From Gaeumannomyces sp. JS-464 (taxonomy: Eukaryota; Ascomycota; Sordariomycetes; Magnaporthales; Magnaporthaceae): a stretch of 64,000 nucleotides of DNA. The position numbers and the translations under genes are program-made. The notes beneath the pieces are model-generated. The model was not told where the DNA came from and searched no databases. It was given only the letters and a program-made list of their open reading frames with translations. Of this stretch, positions 22,640-34,541 are shown piece after piece. The stretch covers positions 10,807,501 through 10,871,500 of the forward strand of contig NGZR01000001.1 of NCBI GenBank assembly GCA_002197995.1, given 5' to 3'. Position 1 is the first letter of the stretch; the number at the start of each line of letters is the position of its first letter.

Positions 22640-24720
22640 GCGAATAAAGTTTATAACTATTATTATAATTTATTTCGTGCTTTTATTTCGGGTGGATTTT
22701 TTAATTTTTTGCTTTATAGTTTTTTCCTTTACTTTCGGGCATTTCGGACCGTATTAACCCGTTGGTTTAAACCCGGGCTTTTTTTTTATATGTATTTGGA
22801 TTTTAATTTACGGTAAAAGTGGTATGTTAAAAGCTTTAATATACATATTATAATAGTAAATAGTTAAAGTGCGAATTTACGGCGGATTACCAGTAATTTA
22901 TTACTTAAATCTTTTATTTCGAAAGTTAGTAATCCTTTTTTTAAGTGCTTAATTAGCTTTTTTCCTTTTTTTTAAAAAAATAATTACTTTTTAATTTAGC
23001 TATTAAGTGCTATTAACACTCGTTTTATATGCATTTTGCTAAAAAAAAGCTTAATATATCCTATTAAATTAACGTGCAAATCCGGATGGTTTAACGGGTG
23101 CATTTTAGCTTAACGTGGTTTTTTTTAACACGTCGTTATATTACTCCTCGTAATACGTAACGGTTTAATAGTTTCGGAACTAATTTAAAAACTATCCGTC
23201 GTCGCTATACGCTGGTTTTATATTCCTAATTCTATTAATAGGTTTAAATTAATCCCAAAACCATCGATCGTTTTTTAATAGTTTAAGCAAAATGTAAGCT
23301 TTTTTAATATTAAACTTTAAAATCGCTTATTTGCGTTTTTTAATCCTTTTTTAGTTTTTCGCGAAGTAAGTTTGCTTTAAGGGTTTTCAGTTAATTTTAC
23401 TATTAGTATTTAAGGAATTTCCTTTTTTAACTTCGCTTTCGTTTAATAAAGTTTTATACTTTTTTTTTAAATTTACTAGTTTTCCGGTTATGTTTATTTC
23501 GTTAATTTCGAAAGTGATGCGAGCGATAATGTCGTTTTCTTTTTCGGATTTTATAGGTTAAAAAACGACGTTTACTCGCTTTCGTTATCGTATTTAAATT
23601 AAATCGGGCTTTTGCTGGGTTTTTTACGCATTTTAGGTACTTTTTTCCTTAAATACCATTTTAACGCGTTTTTATTTAACTAACGCGTTGCGCACGAGTT
23701 TTTATCGTAGTAAATTTAGTTAAACGCCGTTTCGAGGCATAAGGTTTCGTTCGTTTTATTATTTTTTCGTTAAGCGATTGCTACTTATCGTTTACTGCGT
23801 TAAAAGCAGTCCTTTTTAATGTAACCCGTTTAGCTACATTTAAAACACTTTTTATTTTTAAAGTTTTAAAACTTAGCTTTTTTTAATGCTTAGCTTTTGC
23901 ATTTAAATTTATAAGTTTAAAATAAATTTTTAATGCTATAAATGGTTGCTATTTGGCTTTTTTTTAATTAGCTTTATTTTATACCACATTTTTAAACTAT
24001 TATCCTTTTTTTCTAATTTTCGTTTATATAGCTTATTACTAATTCTAACGAATGCCGTAACGTATTCGGCGAAAATGTCTAGTTGTTCGACTTTAACTAT
24101 TTCGTTTTTTACCTCGTTGCGCAAACCGGTATAAAAATGGGTAATTTTAATTTAATCGGTTTAATTAAATTTGTTAACGAGTTGTTAAAACTTCGATATA
24201 TACGATAACGCCGCTCTTTTTTACCAAAGCTAAAGTAGCTTTTTTTTAGCCACTCGTTTTTCGTCGATTTGTTTAAACATTTTAGCGATTTTTTCTTCGA
24301 ATTTATCGAAATTAGCGAATACGATTTTCGTAATTTCGTTCGACTTGTTAAAGCCTTTTAAATAATTCGCTTAAATATATTCGGACTAGTTTTTAATTTT
24401 ACCGTTAAAACGGGTTATTACGTAAGCGACTTTTTGTTTTTCCCTTTTAAAATGGGTTTAATAAAACAAAAAGTAGCTTTTGCATTTGGTAAAAAAAGTT
24501 TAAAGTTTGTTTTTTTTCTTATCGTATTTATCGGGCGTAGGGAATTTATACGTGGGTATTATAAGTTTAAATTGCTTTTTAACTCCCGCTATTTTAGCTT
24601 TTACCGCGGCTAGTTTAGCTTTGCTTTTTTGCAACTCCTTTGTTACGATTTTAAAAAGGTTAAAAGCGTTAGCGGCAATATACATTACACCGTTATACTT
24701 AAAAATGGGCGTAAACGCCG
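22640..24720 (-). pseudogene. G2 gag, RIP-inactivated
   Basis: Minus-strand sequence upstream of pol in the usual gag place. The frame 24685-24500 ends in a P-T-P-D-K-Y-D-K-K-K motif, typical of the start of the Gypsy gag core (LPTPDKYDG-like). The frame 24124-23936 (E-V-K-N-E-I-V-K-V-E-Q) belongs to the following capsid part. The gag is interrupted by stops, and pogo P2 lies between it and the RT. Assignment rests on position and motif style. Confidence 0.65.
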
Positions 24721-24794
24721 GTTTGCTAGTTTTTAAAGTCGTTATAATCGTATTATTCGTACTTCCGGTAAATGCTAAATAGGATTAATTAAAA

Positions 24795-25180
24795 TCTTAT
24801 AAATAAGCTTTTGCTTTTAAAGTAAAGCCGTTTAAAAAAGGTGTTTAAAACAGTACGTTTATTAAAAAGTTTAAAGAAATTTAATAATAATGGTTTAATT
24901 GCTCGTTTAAAAAGGTGTTTTAAAGCTAACTTAAGTTAATTAATGTTAAAGTTTTAGTTAAAACTATTTTAAATAGCAGGAAATCCATTTTTTATGTACA
25001 CGCTTTTTGCTTTTACGGGCTTTTGGATTTATAACTTTATTTAAAAATTTAAAAATTTAAAAAAAAACCCAGCTTACGTAATTTTGTTACGTGCTTTCGT
25101 ATTTTTTAATAATGCGGGGTAAAAGCACCGCTTAAAACCCCTCCCGTTTATGTTTTAAAGTTTGCATACTAGCCGTAATA
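24795..25180 (-). repeat. Right (5') LTR of G2
   Basis: Partner of 16248-16746: begins TCTTATAAATAAGC and ends AGCCGTAATA, then the duplication AATTG and resumed pogo P3 sequence. The internal tandem repeat is reduced to one unit. Confidence 0.88.
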
Positions 25181-25732
25181 AATTGTTAATATAAGTATTA
25201 AAAAGCTATTTTAATAATTAGTAATTTAAATTTCAATATGTTTAAATTGCGAAATTGCTTTTTTAACTATTCGCGGCGTTTTAAAAGTTTAAAATTCGGC
25301 GTTATTTAAACGCTTTTTTAAAAGAATTAAAATTCGTAATTTTACGTTTAGCTTTTTTAAAACCGAATTCGGATTAAAAAAAGCAAAATTAACTTTTTAA
25401 AAGCTTTTTTAAATATTTCTTTTAATTATAAAGTTAAAAAATGCCGTTTTAAACCCCGAAAAAAACTCGATTTTAATTACGTAATTAACGTGTAATTTTA
25501 TAAGGTTTTCGATTTTTTAATCGTACGCTTTTTTTACAGGTTAAAGCATTTAACGTTAAACGGAAAAAAATAAAACGAATATAAAAGTATATAAAGCGTA
25601 ATAATATTATATGTTTAATTATAAAGCCCGAAATTCGTAAAATAATAGCTTTTATATTCGTTTAATATTAACAAACGATAAAAGCTTTTTATACGCGATG
25701 TAATATATTTATCGAAATGCCGAATCCGTTTT

Positions 25733-26004
25733 TGTTAGTGCATATAATGCACTAAGATATTAAAGTTATTAATTACGTCGTATGGCGTGATTTAGGGTTT
25801 ATACTTACCCTGTAAGTGTTTTACTTACCTTGTAAGTGAAACGCTTACCCCGCACTTATTTATATATAAGTGCGGTATATATATAACTTTATTTATCTAT
25901 ATAAAAGCCTCTTTTCCCCTACGCTAGTTATAGGAATTCCCAATGCTAAGCATGCTTTTAATACAATCCTTTTCCCTATATTACCTTTAGCATTAATCCT
26001 AACA
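25733..26004. mobile_element. Solo LTR, 272 bp, hardly RIPed
   Basis: Starts TGTTAGTGCATATAATGC and ends AATCCTAACA (perfect TGTTAG/CTAACA ends), flanked by a perfect 5-bp duplication GTTTT (25728-25732 and 26005-26009) inside pogo P3. It contains repeated ACTTACC...TGTAAGTG motifs and a TATA-rich segment (25860-25895). CpA and TpG are still frequent, unlike all surroundings, so it arrived late or was too short for RIP. No internal region or second LTR of this family is in the window; LTR-LTR recombination probably removed it. Confidence 0.88.
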
Positions 26005-26944
26005 GTTTTAAACCGAGTTTATTCGTAATTTACCCGTTAAAACTCGTTATAATAACCTAATCGCGTAAAAAGTCGGTTTTTAAATACCAATTAGTTAAAT
26101 GGTATTACTTTTTAACAATAATAAAAAAAACTCGCTTAACCGTAATAATTAAACTTTTAAATAACGGTAATTTATTTTCGATTATTAAATTAAACCAGTT
26201 TTGTTTTATTACGGCTTTTTAATATTATAATAATTATAACGGCGGCAATTATACTTATAAAAACTCCGGTTTCGTTAAAATTGTAAATATCGTTATTTAA
26301 AATGCTATATTTAACTAACGTGGTTTATTACCGAATAAATACCGAATAAATTAAAGTATTAAACGGATTACTAATACGCGACTTTCGGTTAATTAATACA
26401 TATACCAATTTAATAACGTTAAAAATCCTTGTAAACTATTCGGAATTATATATATCGGACGTTTTTACTTTTTCGTAATAAATGCGCGTATTATGTCCGG
26501 TTTAACCGCAAATATTACATCGTTAACAAATCGTCGTCGTTTTTTTTTTTAACTTTTATAATCGCGCATTTTTTGCTATAACTGCTTATTTAGCTTTTTT
26601 TAATCCAACCTATTCGGTACTTTTTTAAAAATATATAACCTTTTTTATTAAACACGAGTTTTTTTTAACCTTCCGGCGTTTACTTAATTCTGCGTTCGCT
26701 TTTTAAAATTTAAACTTTTTCTTTTTTAAAAGGTTAACCCGATATATAATTGCTTAAACCCTTTTCGTAAACTGGTTTATAATTGTTAATATAAGTGTTA
26801 AAAAACTGCTTTAATAATTGGAAATTCGAGTTTTAATATATTCGGATTGCGAAATTACGTTTTTAACTATTTAAAACGTTTTAAAAGTTTAAAATTTAGC
26901 GTTATTTAAAAGCTTTTTTAAAGGAATTAAAATTCGTAGCTTTA

Positions 26945-27362
26945 TAACATGGTTTATTAGTAAATCGCGCATATTACCAAATCGCGCACTTGCAAATACA
27001 TATAAAAAAATCGGTGCATTTTACTTAACTTACGGTAAAAAAATTTAAGAATTTAACTAGTTATTATTAAACATATTTCTTATATAAAAATATTTTTTCC
27101 GGATTTTATTATTACTTCTTTTAAATTAGTTTGTTTATTAAGCAAAATAAGCACAGTATATTACACAGTATTGCAAACTAACATAAAAGGAGTAATAATA
27201 AAAATTTGGAAAAAAATATTTTATATAAAAAATATTTAATAATAGCTGGTTAAGTTTTTAAAAAATCCTATAGTAAGTTAAGTAAAATGCATTAACATTT
27301 TTTATATGCATTTCTAAATGCGCGACTTGGTAATATGCGCGACTCGCTAATAAACTACGCTA
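26945..27362. mobile_element. Foldback MITE-c (418 bp)
   Basis: Starts TAACATGGTTTATTAGTAAA and ends CTAATAAACTACGCTA. The arms are inverted copies (GTGCATTTTACTTAACTTAC against GTAAGTTAAGTAAAATGCAT) around a centre holding ACAGTATATTACACAGTATT. Inserted in pogo P4. Non-coding. Confidence 0.85.
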
Positions 27363-27405
27363 TTTAGCTTTTTTAAAACTAAATCCGAATTAAAAAAAAG
27401 CAAAG

Positions 27406-27836
27406 TGTTTTAATTAAAAGGCTTGCTTTTAAAGTAAAGCGCTTTAAAAGTGGTTTCGAATAATAACGCTAGTTAAAGCATAAAGTAAACACGTAATTAA
27501 AAAGTAACTCCTAATTGCTTGCTTTAAAAAATACTTAAAAGCTAACTTAAATTAACTAATGCCGAAATTTTAGTTAAAATTATTTAATATATAAAAAACT
27601 TTTTTATTATATTCTTTTTAGTTTTTACGCTAATTTTTTCCATTCGTTATAATTATGTAAATTATTATAAATCGCTTGTTAAAAGTTAATTCGTTATAAT
27701 TTTTTAAATTATTACGAATTTTTAAATGTTACGTAAATTTTAACCTAATACGGGGTAAAAGTCCGTTTTTTTAGTTTACTTTTTTTCAATATCCCGCCGT
27801 TTAATCTTTTACCCCTTTTTTATTTAAATCGTAACT
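27406..27836 (-). repeat. Left (3') LTR of G3
   Basis: 431 bp beginning TGTTTTAATTAAAAGG, with the TTTGCTTTTAAAGTAAAG-like block and the CTAACTTAAATTAACTAATGC block shared by all LTRs of this group. The right partner is split by pogo P6. The exact right end is uncertain by a few bases. Confidence 0.8.
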
Positions 27837-30164
27837 TTTTTTTTAAGCTAAATTTTTTTACTTTTTTTTATAACCCCGTTTTTTATTAGCTAATAACTAC
27901 TTTCCTTTCCTATTATTTCCCATCCTTTTATTTGTTTTAATAAAAATGTTTAATTAGGTGCAAAAATGCAAATTTATTCCTTTTTTAACACGTCGCCGTA
28001 AAAACCTTTTTACTGTTATTACGTTATTTTTTATTAAAATACCTTTTTATATAAAATGCAAAACGCGTGGTTTTCCGTCATGCGTCGCATTTCCCACCGA
28101 ATTTAACCATTATTCGAAATGCGTTCGAAACAACTGGATAAAGTGTAACGTATTAAGGGTTTTTTTTAACAATTTCCGTTATTACGCTTTTTAATATCGC
28201 TAGTTGGATAAAAAGCTTAAAAAGGTTAAAAACCGTTTTCGTGCTAAATCGAACCGTATTTTTCGGTTACGCAAATAAAAAAAACTGTTAATTAAAAGGA
28301 TTTACCAGGCCGTAAACCGTGGTATCGACGATTTGGAAAAATCGACGCGGATTACTTAAAAGCAAATAGCAAAAGTGGCTAATTAAGCATTTCCTACTTT
28401 TACCGTTCCTAAATTCCTTTCGTTATTTTCGAGCTAAGTTAAACTAAATATCGAATTTAATTTTAGCTTTTTTGCTTTTTTTTGCTTTTAATAAGCTATT
28501 TTAAGTTTAACGTGCTAAGCCGTATTCGGGATATTTTTTTCAAGTTATTCGTATTAACTTTTTTTATAAAACCCGCTATTATTATTCCGCAAAAAGTTTT
28601 TAGCAATGTTTAAAGTTTATTACTTTTTCCTACGTGTTTTTTCCTAACCATACCTTTTCCATTTAATTAAGTACTTTTTAAGCCTATTTTTTAGCTTATA
28701 ATTTAAAAAAAATTTCGATTTTATATTCGTTTTTTAGCTTAACTTTTATTAACTCGTTTAATTTTATATTAAATAATGCCGGTTTAAATAAGGAAACGTA
28801 AAAACCCGCGTGGGATTTTATAATTAATAGTAATCGAAATTCGTAATTTACGTTCGAAATTTTCTTAACATTTTAAAAAGTCCCAGTTTTTTATAGTTTA
28901 GCTTATCGTTTAATCGTTTTGTTTTAATATTGCGTCGAAAAAAGTAAACGCTGTTTCCCTTTTTAAAAGTCGGTTTTTTAATCCTTTTTTGTTTGTTTAA
29001 ATAGCTATACGGTATTATAGCTTTTTTAACTTTATTTAAAAGTATTTATACAATTTAATAAGTTTTATTATTTGTATTTCCGCTTTTAAAGCGTGTTTTT
29101 TTACTTAAAGTTCCTTATACGCTATAAACGTAAACCCGTAGTTTATAAAAAACGGTATAATTCCCGTACTTTCGTAAATTAAGCTACTATAAGCGAATTA
29201 AGTTATAAAAAGTAATTATACCCAGTTATTTTAGTTGTAATTAACGTAATAACGTAAATATTATTTTATGGTTTAATTCGTTCGCTTTATTTGCTTATCC
29301 GTTTAAAAGTGGTAAGTTGTAAATAAAAAGTACTTCGCTTTTAATTTAGTTATAAGCTTTTTTTAAAATTTGCTTATAAAAAGCTTATTTTTATCCGTAA
29401 TTAAACGGTTCGGCGTACCGTGCTTTACTATTATATATTTAATAAAAACGTACGTTAGCTTAATAGCGTCGCTGCTTTTTTATATAGTAGGAATAAAACG
29501 TATTTAATAAGCCTATTTATTATTACTATTACGCTATTATACTTAACTTTCGTTAACGGTTTTTAAATTAAAAAACGTTAATAACGAAATTTATAATAAC
29601 TTTTTGCTATGCTTTACTAAATGCTGGCAAAGGTTATAATAACCCGTAAAGCTTATGCTTATTAGCTTTATTTTTCGCACAATTTTTGCAATTCTTTATT
29701 ACGTTTTATACTTCGGCTTAAATTTTTACAAATTTGTGGTATTACCGTAATCGTTTTCATTTTAATTGCGCTTTAATAACCGTTTGCCAATTAGTTATAA
29801 ATTTGTTAAATTTTTTTTAAAGTTTAAACTTTTCCTTACCGAATTGTTTTAACGAAAACGTTTTATGCTGGGATTAAAAATCCATTTTGTTTTTTTAAAT
29901 ATAACGACTTGGTAATTTAATCGTTGGTTTAAAGCATCCGCCCGGCCGTTTTTTAATCCTTTCCGGTATTTTATTTAAATATTGTAAATTTGCAAAAATT
30001 CGTTTTAACAAACCTATCGTTTATTTAAATTTTTATTTATAATAAAATGTGTTAAATTTTTATAATTTATATATATTATAACTTAGTGTTTAACTTTAGA
30101 AAAATGCGATTACTATTTTTTAAATGCTTAAATAATTGCTAAAAGTTTTTTATTATAAATTTAA

Positions 30165-32030
30165 TAACGTAGTTTATTAATAAGTCGCGCATATTACCAA
30201 ATCGCGCACTTATACCCGACCTCCGGTTAATCGACGCGCATGCCAACCTAATAACGCCAGGAATCCATTTAAACTACTCGGAACTATATATATCGGACAT
30301 TTTTACTTTTTCCTAACAAATGCGCGCATTGTGTTCGGTTTTGCCGCAAGTGCCACATCGCCGACGAGTTATCGTCGCCTTTTTTTCTTAACCCTTATAA
30401 TCGCGTATTTTTTACTATAGCTATCCATTTAGCTTTTGCTGGTTTAAAACATTTCGTACCTCGTTTATAATAAGTAACCTTTTTAGCTTAATACGTGTTT
30501 TTTTAGCCTTTCGGCGTTTGCTTAATGCCTCGTTCGTTTTTCGTAACTTAAAGCACCTTTTTTCCAAAAGGTTAACCCGATGCATAATTGCTTTAGCCCT
30601 TTTTGTTAGCTGGTTTACAGCCGCTAATATAAGTGTCGGAAAGCTACTTCGGTAATTGGAAATCCGAGTTTTAATATGTTCGAATTGCGAAGTTGCGTCC
30701 TTAGCTATTTAAGGCGTTTTAAAAGTTCAAAGTTCGGCGTCGTTTAAAAGCTCCCTCGGGGGAGTTAAAATCCGTAGCTTTACATCCAGCTTTTTTAAAA
30801 CTAAATCCGGATTAAAAAAAGCAAAGCCAGCCTTTTAAAACCCTTTTTAAATGTTTTTTTTCGGTTATAAAGTCGAAAAATGCCGCTTTAAACGCCGAAA
30901 GGAATTCGACTTTAATTACGTGGTTAACGTGCGACCTTATTAAGTTTTCGATTTGTCGACCGTACGCTTTTTTTAGCGGGCTAAAACACTTAACGTTAAG
31001 CGGTTAAAAAAAGTAAAACGAATGCGAAGGCATACAAAGCGTAATAGTGTTATGTTTTTAGCAATAAAGCTCGAAATCCGTCGAATGGTAGCTTTCGTAA
31101 CCGTTTAATATTAACAAACGATAGGACCCCGTAAAACGAGTTGTAATGTGTTTATCGAAATGCCGAATCCATTTTAAGCCGAGTTCGTTCGTAGTTTACC
31201 CGTTAGCGCTTATTGCGATAACCTAATTACGTGGAAAGTCGGTTTCCGAGTACCAATTGGCTAAATAGTACTGCTTTTTAACGATAATGAAAAAAAGGAC
31301 CGCTTAACCGCAATAGTTAACCTTTTAAATAACTATAGCCCATTCCCGGTTGCTAAGCTGGATTAGCTTTGCTTTATTACGGCTTTTCGACGTTGTAATA
31401 ACTATAACGGCGGCGATTATGCTTATAAAAAAGCCGGTTTTATCGAAATTGTAAATATCGTTATCCAAAATGCCATATTTGGCTATAATGTTCCGTATAA
31501 GGTTAAATTACGCAAATACGAGCTTGGGATTTTCGCATTTGGCTTTTTGGTCGTCGTACTTTCGAATTTAACGCGTGCTGAGCTTTGCGCGGCGTTTAAC
31601 GAACTTTTCGACCTAGTACTTGCCGACGATGCCCGCGTCGCGTTCGGCGAGCAATCGGTTGGCCATATTTTTAATACTAAAAGGCCGGGGAGGAAATGCG
31701 CGAAAGTCCAGTTTAAATATGTATTTAACAAGCGCTTTCTTTCCGAATTCCGTTAATTTCCGTAATTTAAGCATGTTATCGCGTTAAGCAGGTCGGCCGG
31801 CGCGTCGGTCGCGCATGGTGGATTTAAAAATATCGTAAATTTTAACTGCCAAACGCAAACTTAATTTACGAGTAAATTGGATTACTTGCATAGCAAAAAT
31901 AATCCTAGCTTTTTTCGATGTCGATGTTATTTGTGGTTATTAAGAAATTAAAATTGGAAGTGGGAAACGCGTATCGCGATGGAAAATGCGCGATTCGGTA
32001 ATATGCGCGACTCGCTAATAAACCACGTTA
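30165..32030 (-). mobile_element. Fot1/pogo-type transposon P5 (1866 bp)
   Basis: Ends TAACGTAGTTTATTAATAAG and TCGCTAATAAACCACGTTA, with the inner tandem unit of the GTCGCGCATATTACC type at both ends. Inserted at a TA in Gypsy G3 (the uninterrupted sequence is seen in G2 near 19095). A complete-length copy. Confidence 0.93.
30310..31790 (-). pseudogene. P5 transposase, broken
   Basis: Same layout as in P2. DNA-binding part at about 31760-31560 (frame 31731-31483 is a shadow in another phase), catalytic region around 31.4-30.9 kb, and zinc-knuckle C-terminus near 30330-30370, where the Cys-Gly-x3-Gly-His core can be traced. In-frame stops and frameshifts inactivate it. Confidence 0.8.
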
Positions 32031-33220
32031 ATTTAACTTAAGTTTATTTAATTTTTAAAAAAAAACGCGTAAAAGTGCAATCGTTTTTAATCGTCCCGCT
32101 AACTAAGCTATCCGCTAATTGCGTAATTCGATACGTCGGTTTTAACTTCGAAAAGGTTTTCGGGGTTTAAAAATGCTAACATTGGTTTTTTAAACACGGC
32201 ATTCCGTAATTTTTCGAAAGCTTTTTATTTTTACCTTTTTTTATTAAACTAATACTCGTTTTTCGTAAAATTTGTAAATGGTATAGCGATTTTGCTATAA
32301 TTACGAATAAACCGTTTGTAAAAATTTAAAAACTTTAAAAATTTTCGTACTTTTATAACATTTGTAAACACGGGCTAATTTTTTAGTTTAAACTTTTTTA
32401 AGGTTTATAAAAACCTGTTTTAATGTAATTATAAACCTTAAAAAAACGATTTTTTAAATATGCTATACGCATTTTTTTAACTTGATAAAAAGCTTCGCGT
32501 TAAGCAACTTTTAAAGTATTTAATACATATACTATTTATATTTTTTTAATATTTCCGAAAAAAATAAAATATTATCCAAATACGCGAGGACGAAAAATTT
32601 AAAATGCTTTCGTAACATATAGTTAATTATTTTTTAAAACCTGGCTAATGCGTTAATAAAGCCAAAAGTTATTACTAAAAATTCGTAGCATTTAAGCTTT
32701 ATTTTAAAAGCTATTAACCTTTTTTAACCTTTTTTAATCCGTATTAAACTATAAGCTTTTTCAAGTTTAAAACCGTAAAATACTAAGCTTTGCCGAGCTT
32801 ATTTCGTAATTTATTAATAAAAGGTGAAAGATATCGGTTTTTAATAGTAGTTTTGTTTAACGGGCGGTAATCGACACATATTCGCTCCGTTCCGTTTTCT
32901 TTTTCCTTTATAAAATCCTATATCCTATTAAAAAGTCGAAAAGTTTAATATATCTTTTTCGTAAGTTTTTTTCCAATTATCCTTTTAGCATTTCCTATTA
33001 TTAAAAGCTAAACTAGTACAGCTTTTAATATTTAAACTGTATTTTTACTTTAAATTTAATTTTAAAATCGAACCGTTTTTATTTGGGAAACACCGGTTTT
33101 ATGTTTTTCCGAAACAACTTTTCGTATTTATAGTATTTTTTTTTAAATATTTACGAGCCGTTTATTAAAGTTAATTTAATTATCCTAATCGCTTTTTATT
33201 TGGGATAATCGTATTTTCGT

Positions 33221-33671
33221 TTACGTGGTTTACAAGCGAGTCGCGCAAATAAACGAGTCGCGCACTTCGAAATCCCATATTAAACGCGATTTTTAATACC
33301 TTTTTAACTCGGCCAATTTAAACTTAAATTTAACCAAATTTTAACAAGTTATATTTAACTACGTAATAAACTTAATGTAATTTTTTTGGACTTTTAATAT
33401 TACCCATTTAAGCTAATTTGCATATTTTGCATATTTTACACAGTGTATTATACAGTGTTATTAATTAACTTTAAAAAGGTAATAATAAAAATTTAAGAAA
33501 ATTTAAAAAAATTAAATTAAATTTATTACGTAATTAAATATAACCTGTTAAAATTGGTTAAACTTGGGTATAAACTGGCCGAGTTAGCAAAAGTGTTAAA
33601 AATCGCGTTTAATATAAAATTTCGAAGTGCGCGACTCGCTTATTTGCGCGACTCGCTTGTAAACCACGTTA
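33221..33671. mobile_element. Foldback MITE-b (451 bp)
   Basis: Starts TTACGTGGTTTACAAGCGAG and ends CTTGTAAACCACGTTA; the inner units TCGCGCAAATAAACGAGTCG are mirrored at the other end. The arms contain TATTAAACGCGATTTTTAA and its complement, as in MITE-a, and the centre has CACAGTGTATTATACAGTG. Inserted in Gypsy G3; non-coding. Confidence 0.87.
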
Positions 33672-34326
33672 ATGCTAAATGCAAAAGTTAATTGCTATAT
33701 TTTATTACCGTTGTAATTTCATTTTGTTAGTTTTTATGCTTACGGTTTAAAGTTTATAGCTTTCGAACCGTTTTTATTATTTATAGCTTTGCTAATTAAA
33801 CCTAACCGTTAGTTTAATTTATTCGTAAGTTATTTTCCCGGAATTAAAGGATTTTTAAAATAACATTTCTTTTTTTTATATTTTATACGTCCAATGTAAT
33901 AACAACGTTTTCCCCGTTTTAAATACGTAATATTACTAGTTGTATTTTTAATTAATCCATTTTTTATTATAAGCGATAAGTATTTTTTTAACCGTTTTTA
34001 ATTAATACGGTTAAAATTTTTGCTTTATAAGAATTTTATACCGTTTAACTGTTTATAGTAAAACATAATCGCTTTATACTTCGCAACCGATTATTACCGT
34101 AACCTTTTTCCTTTAATATTTTATTTGGAATATTAATAAGTTGTACGGTCGATTTAATTTTGCTTTTGCAAAAGTTGTTACTAGTTTTTCTTATCCATTT
34201 CGTGCTTTTTTTTAAATAATGTATTTAGTTTTTTAATAAAAAAATAAATACCGTACGTTTATTTCCTTATCCGGGTTAAACGGGATATATGCTTATATAA
34301 TCCTTTAATATTAAGCTTTTACCTTT

Positions 34327-34541
34327 TGTAAAAGTTTTACAACGTAATGCACGTTTATAAAAACCTTAATAAATTAACAAACTATAAAAGCTAAAAAGTA
34401 AAAAAGGTTATTCCGCAAATCTAAAAGCGGATTTGGTTATATACTAATAGCGTAGCTAATGCGTTAATATAACGCGCTTTAATAAGCCACCAGCTACGGG
34501 CCGAAACTCGTAATTGCATTAAAAAAACCGACCTTTTAACA
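34327..34541 (-). repeat. Left (3') LTR of G6
   Basis: Starts TGTAAAAGTTTTACAACG and ends CCGACCTTTTAACA; direct repeat of 38818-39033. Preceded by CCTTT. Confidence 0.87.

Larger units (their letters stand above)
16248..25180 (-). mobile_element. Ty3/Gypsy retrotransposon G2, split by pogo P2
   Basis: Inserted in pogo P3 with 5-bp target duplication AACTG (16243-16247) / AATTG (25181-25185). LTRs are 16248-16746 and 24795-25180; a polypurine tract (minus strand AAAAGGGGAAACC) sits just inside the left LTR, as expected for the 3' end of a minus-strand element. Without P2 it measures 7074 bp, nearly identical to the net length of G3. Gag at about 24.7-22.6 kb, RT/RNase H at 20.1-19.0 kb, integrase and the region after it down to 17.7 kb. 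RIP has introduced many stops. Confidence 0.92.

Noticed and set aside
25790..25900. Repeated ACTTACC/GTAAGTG motifs considered as a CRISPR-like or operator array
   Set aside because: They lie within an LTR with perfect ends and target duplication; units are too short and irregular for an array.
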